A DNA stretch of 64,000 nucleotides from Telluribacter roseus. Its GTDB lineage: Bacteria > Bacteroidota > Bacteroidia > Cytophagales > Spirosomataceae. Position 1 is the stretch's first letter; each line of letters begins with the position of its first letter. The notes below the pieces were generated by a model. That model was not told the origin of the DNA and made no database searches. It worked only from the letters and a program-made list of their open reading frames with translations. The DNA is taken from contig NZ_JAFEUV020000010.1 in NCBI RefSeq assembly GCF_017355915.2, forward strand, positions 165,639 through 229,638. Reading direction: 5' to 3'. Positions 8,510-16,882 of this stretch are shown in pieces. The translations under genes were made by a program, and so were the position numbers.

Positions 8510-9181
8510 ATGCATACCCAGCCCCTCAGAGTGATCATAACCGGCTCTACCGGCATGGTTGGAGAAGGCGTCCTGCATACCTGCCTAATCCACCCCGACG
8601 TAGAAGCAGTACTAGTAGTAAACCGGAAGCCTTGCGGGGTAGTACATCCTAAACTTAAAGAAATCATCCATTCAGACTTCTTTGATCTTACTCCTATCGA
8701 AGATCAGCTGGCAGGCTACAACGCCTGCTTCTTTTGCCTGGGTGTGTCGTCAGTAGGTATGTCGGCCGACGAGTACTACCGGCTTACCTATACCCTTACC
8801 CTACAGTTCGCACAGCTCCTGAGCCGGCTGAACCCTGCAATGATCTTTTGTTACGTATCCGGCGCCGGTACCGACAGTACCGAACAGGGCCGCATCGGCT
8901 GGGCCCGGGTAAAAGGTAAGACCGAAAATGAGTTGAGAAAGCTGCCCTTCCGCCAGGTATTTGCCTTTCGCCCCGGCTTTATCCAGCCCCTCAAAGGCAT
9001 GCAGCATACCCATAGCTACTACACTTACATCACCTGGCTCTTTCCGGTAGGCAGAGCCCTGTACCCGAAAGGTTTTTGTAGGTTGGATGAACTGGCCCTT
9101 GCCATGATCCATGTCGTCAAAAAAGGGTATCCTAAGAATATTCTGGAAGGAGATGATATTATTCTGGCCGCTAAACTCTAA
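8510..9181 (+). CDS. NAD(P)-binding oxidoreductase of the HTATIP2/atypical SDR type
   Basis: A 223-residue Rossmann protein. The N-terminal glycine motif is VIITGSTGMVGEGVL, strand 2 leads to VVNRKP (Arg favouring NADPH), and FFCLGVSSVGMSADEYYRLTY plus YVSGAGTDS follow. This matches the atypical SDR subgroup related to human TIP30/HTATIP2 and bacterial 'epimerase' annotations. No catalytic YxxxK is obvious, although WARVKGKTENEL sits where it would be. It is cytoplasmic with unknown substrate. It is followed by a short gap to the TauE-like gene. Confidence 0.85.
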   Translation: MHTQPLRVIITGSTGMVGEGVLHTCLIHPDVEAVLVVNRKPCGVVHPKLKEIIHSDFFDLTPIEDQLAGYNACFFCLGVSSVGMSADEYYRLTYTLTLQFAQLLSRLNPAMIFCYVSGAGTDSTEQGRIGWARVKGKTENELRKLPFRQVFAFRPGFIQPLKGMQHTHSYYTYITWLFPVGRALYPKGFCRLDELALAMIHVVKKGYPKNILEGDDIILAAKL

Positions 9182-9254
9182 CATAGCAGTAAAGTCTGCT
9201 GACAAAACTTTACCGGAAGAGCAGAGAAACTACAAAAGTCACCCTACCAGTAAC

Positions 9255-9262
9255 TATTTTTG
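9255..9262 (+). promoter_or_regulatory. -7 promoter box
   Basis: TATTTTTG matches the Bacteroidota TAnnTTTG consensus and sits 30 bp before the ATG at 9292. The -33 element is not clear. Confidence 0.35.
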
Positions 9263-9291
9263 CAGCCACATTATGCTGTTAACCTCCTACT

Positions 9292-10074
9292 ATGCCTGAT
9301 ATTCCGTTTGAATTAATACTGTTGTGCCTGGCCTCGTTCGGGGCCGGTTTTATAGATTCCATTGTGGGTGGTGGCGGACTGCTGCAGACTCCTGCCATGC
9401 TCATCATACTACCTCAGTACCCGGTGGCTACCATCCTGGGTACTACCAAGATCCCCTCGCTCAGTGGTACTACCCTGGCGGCGTTCCGCTACGCCAGCCA
9501 GGTCAAGATCAACTGGAAGGTACTCATCCCGGTTATCCTCATAGCCTTTCTGGGAGCACTGCTGGGTGCCTACTGCATTACCCTCATCAGCAGTACGTTT
9601 ATCAAGCCTTTTATACTAGCCATACTTGTGCTGGTGGCGATCTATACCTACTCCAAGAAAGACTTTGGCCTCCACCAGGAGAAAGGCTACTCTACCTTTA
9701 AGCAGATCCTGATCGGACTCGCCTTCGGCCTCGCCATTGGCTTTTATGACGGACTGATTGGTCCGGGTACGGGCGCTTTTCTGATGCTGGCCTTTGTTAC
9801 GCTGATTGGCAATGACTTTCTGCATTCCACTACCAACGCCAAGTTTGTCAATGTCGCTACCAATGTGGCAGCCATCATCTACTTCAGTCAGTCCGGGCAT
9901 ATCCTGTACCAGTACGCGATCCCCATGGCAATTTTCAACGTAGGAGGTTCCTTTCTGGGTACCAGGCTCACCCTCCTCAAAGGCAACAAATTCATCCGGA
10001 CGTTCTTCCTGATAGTGGTGTTTGGTACTATACTTCGCTTTGCCTACGACTTGTTTCTGAAGCCAATGCTGTAA
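9292..10074 (+). CDS. TauE/SafE family (TSUP) anion exporter
   Basis: A 260-residue integral membrane protein with about eight hydrophobic segments. The family's N-terminal repeat motif reads FGAGFIDSIVGGGGLLQTPA, with its second copy FGLAIGFYDGLIGPGTGAFLML in the other half; these two half-repeats are the hallmark of the TSUP family. TSUP proteins export sulfite, sulfoacetate or other organosulfur anions, but the substrate here is unknown because no sulfur gene is adjacent. Own promoter and terminator suggest a monocistronic unit. Confidence 0.9.
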   Translation: MPDIPFELILLCLASFGAGFIDSIVGGGGLLQTPAMLIILPQYPVATILGTTKIPSLSGTTLAAFRYASQVKINWKVLIPVILIAFLGALLGAYCITLISSTFIKPFILAILVLVAIYTYSKKDFGLHQEKGYSTFKQILIGLAFGLAIGFYDGLIGPGTGAFLMLAFVTLIGNDFLHSTTNAKFVNVATNVAAIIYFSQSGHILYQYAIPMAIFNVGGSFLGTRLTLLKGNKFIRTFFLIVVFGTILRFAYDLFLKPML

Positions 10075-10094
10075 TAGCTGAATCTATAAAGCAC

Positions 10095-10123
10095 AAAAGC
10101 CAGCGCTTGATGCGCTGGCTTTT
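10095..10123 (+). terminator. Bidirectional intrinsic terminator
   Basis: A 12-bp perfect stem (AAAAGCCAGCGC / GCGCTGGCTTTT) has a 5-nt loop (TTGAT). The A/T-rich stem ends serve as T-tracts on both strands. It lies between the convergent TauE-like and GNAT genes. Confidence 0.85.
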
Positions 10124-10144
10124 GTATTAGTAAGGTATATACCA

Positions 10145-10552
10145 CTACTCAAGGCTACGCTCCATAACAATGTATTCAATGCCTTCCTTGGTAAAGGAGG
10201 TACCTGTAGTATGTAGTCCAAACCTGGCATAAAAGCTGGTTTTGTCACGCCTGGCGTTGCACCATATCCGCCTGATGCCCTTCTCCCTGGCTACATCAAG
10301 TACATGGTTCAGCAGATGGGTACCCAGCCCCTGCCCCTGCTCTTCCACCAGCGTAGCAAACTTCCTGAATTGCATTTCATCCTGGTTTACAAAGCAGGAG
10401 ATGACTGAGGCTAACCTCTCATTCCTGAACAGGCCGTAATGCAACCCCTGGTCGTCGTCACTGATCTTTACAAAGTCAATGGGTTTATCAGGCCACATCA
10501 CCCGCTGCCTGATGGACCAGGTATCTTCCGGAGTTATTTCTTGTATAGTCAA
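10145..10552 (-). CDS. GNAT family N-acetyltransferase
   Basis: I place the start at a TTG at 10552 (MTIQEITPEDTWSIRQRVMW), giving 135 residues, because upstream codons to 10642 would overlap the 3' end of the MFS gene and add an atypical leader. The GNAT core is visible: FRKFATLVEEQGQGLGTHLL contains the acetyl-CoA pyrophosphate loop (QGQGLGT), followed by helix alpha-4 with ARRDKTSFYARFGL. The enzyme transfers an acetyl group from acetyl-CoA to an unknown amine. It lies ~38 bp downstream of the MFS gene on the same strand and may be co-transcribed. Confidence 0.82.
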   Translation of the reverse strand: MTIQEITPEDTWSIRQRVMWPDKPIDFVKISDDDQGLHYGLFRNERLASVISCFVNQDEMQFRKFATLVEEQGQGLGTHLLNHVLDVAREKGIRRIWCNARRDKTSFYARFGLHTTGTSFTKEGIEYIVMERSLE

Positions 10553-10589
10553 AATACGTTTGTTTTTAATCCGACTGATGTACCTCTGA

Positions 10590-12002
10590 TTAGATTTCCA
10601 CCCGCTTACTGCCCCAGAAACCGTAGAACAGGATATATACATAACATATCAGAGGGATCAGGAAAGAAAACTGCAGGTTGTCGGTAATATCAGCGATGTA
10701 CCCTTGCAAGGGAGGTACAATGGCACCACCTACAATGGCCATCACCAGTAACGACGATCCCTGGCTGGTGTGCCTTCCTAATCCGTCAATGGCTAGTGTA
10801 AAGATAGTAGGAAACATGATAGAGTTGAATAGCCCAATGGCCACCACCGACCACATCGCTACCTGTCCTTCCGCAAACATCGTGAGCAGCAGCAACCCTA
10901 TCACCGCGGCCGAAAACAAGCCCAGCGTACGGCTGGGAATGGAGCGTCCCAGGAAGAACACAAGCAGGTTGAGGGCGATCAGGCCCAGCGTAATCATAGC
11001 CAGGTTCAGATCGTACAGGCTATAAATGGTCAGGAAGGTAACTACCGAGATACCCGCAATGATAGCTAGTTTGGAAGATCGGGTACCCGACTGTGACAGA
11101 GAAACCGCTCCAAAAAAACGACCGATCATGGCGCCTCCCCAGAAAAAGGCAAGGTAGTACTTAGCCTCTGATTCGGCCAGTCCGGCTATTTGCGGCAGCT
11201 CAAAGTAGCTGATCAGGTTGCTACCGATACTTACCTCCCCTCCTACGTAAGCAAATATGCAGATGATCCCAAGTACCAGGTGGCGGTACTTCAGGGCACC
11301 GGCATCGGCCACCACTTTACCTTCGCCCGTCACGTGGGGCAGCTTTGATATCCTGATAATGGCCGCTATCACCAGCAGCGCACCGGCGAGTCCCAGGTAG
11401 GGCATCTTTACGGAGTCGGCATTGGGAGCAGCCAGCGACTGCGCTTCTTCAAAAATAAGGTACCCACCCAGGATGGGAGCAATGGTAGTACCGAGGGAGT
11501 TGAGCGCCTGGGTCAGGTTCATACGGCTGGAGGCCCCTTCGGGAGTACCCAGTATAGCTACATAGGGATTAGCGGCAATCTGGAGAACGGTAATACCCGA
11601 TGCCAGTACAAACAGAGCACCCAGAAAAAACGAGTAGCTGGTAAGGTTGGCCGCTGGAATGAAGAGCAGACATCCTACCGCTGACACCAGCAATCCAATG
11701 ATGATTCCATTTTTGTACCCAATCTTCATGATCGGGTCGCCCTTGGTAATCGAAAAAATGAAGTAGATGAGTGAAATAAAGAAGTAAGCGCCGAAGAAGG
11801 CGGTCTGGATCAGCATGGCCTGCCAGTGCTGCAGGGTGAATACATCCTTAAGCTTAGGTATAAGAATGTCATTCATACAGGTGATGAATCCCCACATAAA
11901 AAACAGCAGGGTCACTGTCATCAGGGGGCCGGTATAATTCTTGGGTTGTAACTCTCCTACCCGGTCAGCAGGAGCATTGGTAACAGGTGCTATTCCAGCC
12001 AT
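10590..12002 (-). CDS. FucP/GluP-type sugar:H+ symporter (MFS)
   Basis: 470 residues with 12 predicted membrane segments. Family landmarks are LLFFMWGFITCMNDILIPKLK in helix 1 (the acidic residue binds the proton/sugar in FucP), NPYVAILGTPEGASSRMNLTQALNSLGTTIAPILGG, and the second-half counterpart GGEVSIGSNLISYFELP. This places it in the FHS (fucose-galactose-glucose:H+ symporter) family of the major facilitator superfamily. Whether it carries L-fucose, galactose or glucose cannot be decided. The L-hexose-type operon 9 kb away makes a deoxyhexose plausible, but that is only context. Confidence 0.9.
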   Translation of the reverse strand: MAGIAPVTNAPADRVGELQPKNYTGPLMTVTLLFFMWGFITCMNDILIPKLKDVFTLQHWQAMLIQTAFFGAYFFISLIYFIFSITKGDPIMKIGYKNGIIIGLLVSAVGCLLFIPAANLTSYSFFLGALFVLASGITVLQIAANPYVAILGTPEGASSRMNLTQALNSLGTTIAPILGGYLIFEEAQSLAAPNADSVKMPYLGLAGALLVIAAIIRISKLPHVTGEGKVVADAGALKYRHLVLGIICIFAYVGGEVSIGSNLISYFELPQIAGLAESEAKYYLAFFWGGAMIGRFFGAVSLSQSGTRSSKLAIIAGISVVTFLTIYSLYDLNLAMITLGLIALNLLVFFLGRSIPSRTLGLFSAAVIGLLLLTMFAEGQVAMWSVVAIGLFNSIMFPTIFTLAIDGLGRHTSQGSSLLVMAIVGGAIVPPLQGYIADITDNLQFSFLIPLICYVYILFYGFWGSKRVEI

Positions 12003-12377
12003 TGTACTTTAATTTGGAGTTGATTAGTTAGGTAATGATTAGGTTAGATTCAGGTATGCAAAAAGGAACACCTTATTTTAGAACGTCAGAGGGAGGTACT
12101 GATCTACCCGATAAATAAGGATCATTGCCGCGGCTTTGGCACCAAAAGACATTCAATGGATTATCCAAAACCCTCCCACTTTTGTACTACTACGCTTACA
12201 AATTTAGCCACACCGGTTTGTTTCGAATGCCTGCAAGACAAAATATTTGCATTCGGTTACTAATCAACCTGGTTCACTCCACTACTACTTTTTATTCTGT
12301 TTGGGCTCCTCAGGCCGGTAGGGTAAGCTACATTTGGATGATAGTTACTGAACCAAAAGCAGGAGTGGCTCAATGAC
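12003..12377. other. Intergenic region
   Basis: AT-rich region upstream of the minus-strand MFS gene; its promoter should lie here. An 83-codon open frame (12125-12376) has no protein-like features and is not called. Confidence 0.4.
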
Positions 12378-12551
12378 GGGAAAGTACCCGAATGGGTGGT
12401 AGTACTTGTTGTTTTTGGATTCCTGAACGTAACGGGTCTTTACACCCCAGTAATCGGGCAAATACAACGGCAGATTCTGTCCACTGGTCTGATGACCCCA
12501 TCCATTCCCTTCGGCAGTTGTTCAACTGCTGAGAGTAGGATGATTAACTGA
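12378..12551 (+). pseudogene. Truncated duplicate of the TlpA-like gene N-terminus
   Basis: The plus-strand frame from 12378 encodes a peptide whose first 44 residues match residues of the thioredoxin-like protein encoded at 60533-61168 (DNA 60584-60715) at 34 positions, including the GKVPEWVV and VVFGFL blocks and TGLMTP/TGLMNP. Homology ends near 12509, before the thioredoxin domain; the frame stops at 12549. No start codon precedes it in frame. This is a decayed partial duplicate holding only the membrane-anchor region. Confidence 0.8.
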
Positions 12552-12842
12552 GATGTTTTATTGAGATTGTGCTGATACTGACAGGAAGTATAAACCTGTA
12601 GAAACACAATTGTTGTCTGTCCCGTCTATGTCAAGAAGAAATGCATCCAATGGTAGGCTATGTAAATCACTTTTCATACCGAATCGGCCCTACATATTAT
12701 AGGAGTACACAATGTTATAGGGTCTGCCAGAAAACAATTATATTTAACTAAAACTAATCGACAAACGAATTAAGTATTTCCTGGTCAACACTGGCACTTC
12801 TAGAGTCTAAGCCAGTATCATCTTTTTTTGACTGTAACACTG
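12552..12842. other. Intergenic region upstream of the LytTR operon
   Basis: About 290 bp of AT-rich DNA. It contains a TGGCAC near 12790 that resembles half of a sigma-54 element, but the -12 GC is missing, so no promoter is called. Confidence 0.35.
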
Positions 12843-13577
12843 ATGCGAAAAATACGGGTATTAGCAGTAGAGGACGATGAGTTGCATGCAGACGTCCTTC
12901 GTATGGTATTGGACCAGCTTGACTACGAGCTGATCAATATTGCTTCTACTTCTGGAGAAGTAATGAGCCTGCTGAAAGCTACTAAACCTGATGTACTGCT
13001 GATGGACATTGACTTGAATGGAGAAGAGTCAGGAATTGATCTGGTTAGGAAGATAAATAGTCTAACCGACATACCTGTGATTTACCTGACATCATTCAAA
13101 GATGATGCTGTCTTCAGGCAGGCTCGGGAAACTATGCCGGAAGCTTACCTGACAAAGCCCTATGAAGCCGAAAACCTAAGGGCAGCCATAGAACTGGCTG
13201 TTTTAAAAAAGCAAAAGGAGATAAATAGCCTTCTAAAAACAGTTGAAAGCTCCGCTCCTGCCAGTACTGTCTTCGTGAAAGAGGGGAATACCTTAGTCAA
13301 GGTAAAGTTACAGGAAATAGCCCTGGTTGAAGCATACGATAAATACTGCTTTATATATATCAAAGAAAAAAAACACCTTCTTAACCTCCAGTTCAAAAGC
13401 CTGTGTGAGCACCTGCCGTCCGATCAGTTTATACAGGTACACCGGTCCTATATTGTTAACCTGGAAGCCATAGAAAAAGTGAGACTTCCGCAAAATGATT
13501 TGGAAGTGGCGGGTAAAATTGTGCCAGTAAGTAAAACCTACCGAAACCTGCTTTTTTCTCAGCTCAAAATGCTATAA
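12843..13577 (+). CDS. LytTR-family response regulator
   Basis: 244 residues from the ATG at 12843; a TTG at 12828 would add five residues. The N-terminal receiver domain has acidic residues E10-D12, phospho-acceptor D55 in LLMDIDLNGE, switch Thr in IYLTSF and Lys in AYLTKPYEAENL. The C-terminal LytTR DNA-binding domain (~145-244) has the typical VFVKEGNTLVKVKLQEIALVE start and the FIQVHRSYIVN motif. LytTR regulators bind direct repeats upstream of targets. It is first in a compact four-gene operon that ends with a histidine kinase, its likely partner. Confidence 0.93.
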   Translation: MRKIRVLAVEDDELHADVLRMVLDQLDYELINIASTSGEVMSLLKATKPDVLLMDIDLNGEESGIDLVRKINSLTDIPVIYLTSFKDDAVFRQARETMPEAYLTKPYEAENLRAAIELAVLKKQKEINSLLKTVESSAPASTVFVKEGNTLVKVKLQEIALVEAYDKYCFIYIKEKKHLLNLQFKSLCEHLPSDQFIQVHRSYIVNLEAIEKVRLPQNDLEVAGKIVPVSKTYRNLLFSQLKML

Positions 13578-13609
13578 TTTCCGGTACGGAATACAAACCA
13601 GATATAGAA

Positions 13610-14080
13610 ATGATCTTAACTGATCGCTTCATAGAATTGATAAATACCCCGTCAGCAGCTCTTTGGGCCAGCAATTGCAACCAGGAGCTGGAACCAGAAA
13701 TGGTGCGGCTCTTAGGAACTAAGGTTGAACCTGACAGAGAGCATATCCTTTTTTTTCTGCCCCTGAAATATGGAGAAGGACTACTACACAACTTTACCCA
13801 TACCGATAAGCTTACCTTTTTGCTCGCGATTGTACTTACAAATGAGTCTTATCAACTAAAAGGATCTTATCTGTCCCACCGCCCCTGCAACAGTGCTGAA
13901 GTAGAATTTCAGAAAGAGTACATGACAGGCCTTAGTACTGCCATATCCGAATACCAGGGTTTACCCGGAGAAAGCGCCTTCAATGCCTATTATCATCAAC
14001 CCAGTGTGGCAGTACGTATGCTGGTGCGTGAAGCCTATGAACAGACACCCAAGATAGGAGCAGGAGAAAAAGTGCTTTAG
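13610..14080 (+). CDS. Uncharacterised small protein of a two-component operon
   Basis: 156 residues, soluble, without signal peptide or membrane helix. It begins MILTDRFIELINTPSAALWAS, has a beta-rich centre (EHILFFLPLKYGEGLLHNF) and a helical C-terminus ending in MLVREAYEQTPKIG. The layout weakly resembles pyridoxamine-phosphate-oxidase-like split-barrel proteins, as does its neighbour, but no FMN motif is certain. It sits 32 bp after the LytTR gene and 18 bp before the PNPOx-like gene, so it is co-transcribed. Function unknown; it may be a sensor subunit for the kinase. Confidence 0.75.
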   Translation: MILTDRFIELINTPSAALWASNCNQELEPEMVRLLGTKVEPDREHILFFLPLKYGEGLLHNFTHTDKLTFLLAIVLTNESYQLKGSYLSHRPCNSAEVEFQKEYMTGLSTAISEYQGLPGESAFNAYYHQPSVAVRMLVREAYEQTPKIGAGEKVL

Positions 14081-14098
14081 ATTTACTTGAATGGAGCT

Positions 14099-14521
14099 AT
14101 GGAAAGCGAAGCGAAAATATCCAGGGAGATGATGGCCGGTCTGCAGGGCGTAGTACCTAGCACGCTGGCTACCTGCTCAAAAGACGGAATGGCAAATGTT
14201 ACCTACATTTCACAGGTCTTTTATGTAGATGAAACCCATGTAGCTCTTTCCTGCCAGTTTATGAACAAAACCTGGCATAACCTTCAGGAAAATCCAAAGG
14301 CCGTCGTCATAATTACCTGTCCTGCCACCTTTACACTCTGGCAACTGCGGCTTCGCTATCTGGAGGCACAAACCCAGGGACCTGTTTTTGAGGAGATGGA
14401 CATGCAACTGGCAGCCATTGCCTCGCTGCATGGGGTGCCGGAGGGGCTCTATAAAATACGATCTGCCCTTATCTGTAAAGTTGAGCAGGTCAAATGTTTG
14501 TACCATCCTCATTCTGCTTAA
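14099..14521 (+). CDS. PNPOx-like split-barrel (FMN-binding type) protein
   Basis: 140 residues from the ATG at 14099; a TTG at 14087 is an alternative. The sequence follows the pyridoxamine-5'-phosphate-oxidase-like fold: LQGVVPSTLATCSKDGMANVTYISQVFYVDETHVALS is the usual start in which the oxidase-like family binds FMN phosphate, followed by KTWHNLQENPKAVVIIT. Family members bind FMN, F420 or heme. Placement three bases before a histidine kinase gene suggests a redox or flavin sensor for that kinase, which is inference. Confidence 0.75.
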   Translation: MESEAKISREMMAGLQGVVPSTLATCSKDGMANVTYISQVFYVDETHVALSCQFMNKTWHNLQENPKAVVIITCPATFTLWQLRLRYLEAQTQGPVFEEMDMQLAAIASLHGVPEGLYKIRSALICKVEQVKCLYHPHSA

Positions 14522-14524
14522 GAT

Positions 14525-15850
14525 ATGGCAGATATTGAGCCACTCAATCAGGTTGTCAGAGAGCTGGAAATAGAGAAACGGAAAAATGAGATTATCCGGC
14601 AGCTGGCTACAGAGGTAAGCAAGCCATCCTCTCTGAAAGAAAAACTTGATGCCATCCTGTCGGTGCTGGATCAGCGCTTTGCTCTGAAGCATACCATGCT
14701 ACTTATACCTGACGAAAACCAGCAAAAACTGAAGGTACTCTCCAGCAGGGGCTTTGATGAGAGAGGCATTGGAGCAGAGGTAAAATTTGGCGAAGGAATA
14801 ATTGGCGTGGTGGCAAGCCGAAAGCAGAAACTGCGCCTGGCCAATATTTCACGGCAGCGCAAGTACCTGCACACAATAACCGATAACAAAATAGAAAAGG
14901 CTCCACTGGCTTTGCCGGGCCTGCCGGACGTGGAAAGCCAGGTGGCCATTCCTTTGTTGGTAATGGAGGAGCTGATTGCGGTACTGTCGGCGGAGAGCAG
15001 GGACCTTAACTTTTTCAGCCCGGAAGATGAGGAGTTCCTGATGACGCTTTCCCAACTAATGGCTCTTTCTATTCAGAACGCCATTATAATGGATCAGCTG
15101 GAGCAAAAAGTGCTCGAGCGTACCCTTGCCCTGGAGCAAAAGAAAGGGGAGCTCGAGAAGGCGAATGCCAGTAAAGACCGTCTTTTTTCCATTATCGGCC
15201 ACGACCTCCGCAGTCCGGCGGCTGCATTGCAGCAAGTGGCAGGGCTCATTCAGTACTACAGTAAGAAAGGTACTCCGGAGCAGCTAAACACTACGGCCAG
15301 CCATATTGTGAAGGCTGCAAAAAGTATCAACGAAACCCTGGATAACCTGCTGAACTGGTCAGTAACACAAACCGGAGATCTGAGGATGCAGCCAGAAAAG
15401 ATAAATCTGGCCACTGAGATAACAGAAGTAGTGGAAATATTTGAGGAGGCTGCGCATACCAAAAACATCAGTATAGAATTACATACTCCTGCTGATATAG
15501 TGGCCCTTTCGGACCGCAATGCTACTCTTACCATTCTGCGCAACCTGCTCAGCAATGCCCTTAAGTTTACCAGGCCCGGAGGCCAGGTAACGATTAGTGT
15601 CCGGCAACAGGATGAAGCCGCTGAAATAACCATCCGGGACAACGGGTTAGGTATTGCGCCTGAAAATATGCCTGCACTCTTCGAGCTGAAAGACCACAAG
15701 AGCACCCCGGGCACTGCCAAAGAAAAGGGCACCGGTTTAGGCCTGGTGCTGGTAAAAGAGATGGTACACCTGAATGGAGGGCAGCTGTCTATGGCAAGTG
15801 TGCCGGGCGAAGGCACTACCGTTACTATTCATCTGCCGCTTTCCTTGTAA
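14525..15850 (+). CDS. GAF-domain sensor histidine kinase (soluble)
   Basis: A 441-residue cytoplasmic kinase. A GAF domain covers ~30-190 (LKHTMLLIPDENQQKLKVLSS to NFFSPEDEEFLMTLSQLMA), with a coiled coil at ~190-218. The HisKA domain has the phospho-acceptor His226 in FSIIGHDLRSP. The HATPase_c domain has N-box NLLSNALKFT, G1 DNGLGIAPENM and G2 GTGLGLVLVK. No membrane helix is seen, so it senses an internal signal via GAF or via the PNPOx-like protein encoded just upstream. Its probable partner is the LytTR regulator starting the operon. Confidence 0.93.
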   Translation: MADIEPLNQVVRELEIEKRKNEIIRQLATEVSKPSSLKEKLDAILSVLDQRFALKHTMLLIPDENQQKLKVLSSRGFDERGIGAEVKFGEGIIGVVASRKQKLRLANISRQRKYLHTITDNKIEKAPLALPGLPDVESQVAIPLLVMEELIAVLSAESRDLNFFSPEDEEFLMTLSQLMALSIQNAIIMDQLEQKVLERTLALEQKKGELEKANASKDRLFSIIGHDLRSPAAALQQVAGLIQYYSKKGTPEQLNTTASHIVKAAKSINETLDNLLNWSVTQTGDLRMQPEKINLATEITEVVEIFEEAAHTKNISIELHTPADIVALSDRNATLTILRNLLSNALKFTRPGGQVTISVRQQDEAAEITIRDNGLGIAPENMPALFELKDHKSTPGTAKEKGTGLGLVLVKEMVHLNGGQLSMASVPGEGTTVTIHLPLSL

Positions 15851-15942
15851 GTATTCTTTTCCACTCGCGCCGGACCGCCATCATTTCACTCCTTTTTCCG
15901 GCCCACTCATTCCTTTTCCGCCGGGGTCCTTTTTGCCTCCTG

Positions 15943-15950
15943 TACTTTTG
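15943..15950 (+). promoter_or_regulatory. -7 promoter box of the NmrA-like gene
   Basis: TACTTTTG matches TAnnTTTG and lies 31 bp before the ATG at 15981. The -33 element is not obvious. Confidence 0.35.
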
Positions 15951-15980
15951 GTTCATATTCAACTAAAAGCAAAGTGAACC

Positions 15981-16862
15981 ATGAAAAAAGTACTGATAAT
16001 TGGCGGAACCGGAACAGTAGGTAGCCAGGTAGTAAAAGAGCTGCTGAAAAAAGGACAGCAGGTGCGTGTATTAACCACTTCAAAGGAGAAATGTGCTGCC
16101 TTGCCAAAGGGAGTGGAAGGAGTACTAGGGGACTTAGCCCAGCCAGCTAGCTTACCCACAGCTTTCGAAGGCGTGGATAAGGTGTTTATGGTAAATGCTC
16201 ACAGTCAAACGGAGCTTACGCAGGCAGGTAATGCCATTGCAGCCGCAAAAAGAGCAGGTGTTCAAAAGCTGGTATATCAAAGTATACACAGAGCGCATGA
16301 GTACCAGGTTATCCCGCATGTTGCCACCAAAGTGCAGGTGGAGGAATTGGTTCAGCAATCCGGCCTGAACTACACGTTTGTATGCCCCAACAACTTCTTT
16401 CAGAACGACTTCTGGTTTAAAGATGCTATACTACAGTATGGCATCTACCCGCAGCCTATCGGAGATCTGGGAATGAACAGGATAGATGTACGTGATATAG
16501 CTGAAGTAGCTGTTACAGCCATGTTTTCGCAGGAGTACGATGGCCAGTCCATTCCTCTGGCAGGTCCTGATATTCTAAATGGAGCCGATACGGCCCGAAT
16601 CCTTAGCGAAGAGATTGGGATACAGGTGAACTACGCAGGTAATGACCTGGTACCGTGGGCAGAACAGACCAGACAGATCATGCCGGATTGGATAGTTGAC
16701 GATTGGACTATCATGTACAGTCAGTTTCAGCTTAGAGGGGCAGTGGCTACGGAACAGGAGCTGGAATTACTTACAAAGGTACTGGGAAGTGTCCCCAGAA
16801 GCTACGCCAGCTTTGTAAAAGAGCATATTCCATTTTTTCAACCCGCCCCATCACTTGTTTAA
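15981..16862 (+). CDS. NmrA-like NAD(P)-binding protein (atypical SDR)
   Basis: 293 residues. The N-terminal nucleotide-binding motif VLIIGGTGTVGSQVVKELL is followed by a basic/cofactor-selecting strand (VRVLTTSKEK), VFMVNAHS and an NNFFQNDFWF segment typical of the NmrA/HSCARG/YtfG group. Members are NADP-sensing regulators or quinone reductases (QorB-like). It has its own promoter and precedes a cytochrome c lipoprotein gene by 20 bp, so the two may form a redox-related operon. Substrate unknown. Confidence 0.88.
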   Translation: MKKVLIIGGTGTVGSQVVKELLKKGQQVRVLTTSKEKCAALPKGVEGVLGDLAQPASLPTAFEGVDKVFMVNAHSQTELTQAGNAIAAAKRAGVQKLVYQSIHRAHEYQVIPHVATKVQVEELVQQSGLNYTFVCPNNFFQNDFWFKDAILQYGIYPQPIGDLGMNRIDVRDIAEVAVTAMFSQEYDGQSIPLAGPDILNGADTARILSEEIGIQVNYAGNDLVPWAEQTRQIMPDWIVDDWTIMYSQFQLRGAVATEQELELLTKVLGSVPRSYASFVKEHIPFFQPAPSLV

Positions 16863-16882
16863 TTTTAAACAGGCCATCTAAA

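Noticed and set aside
12785..12810. TGGCACTTCTAGAGT near the LytTR operon as a sigma-54 promoter
   Set aside because: GT replaces the essential -12 GC.
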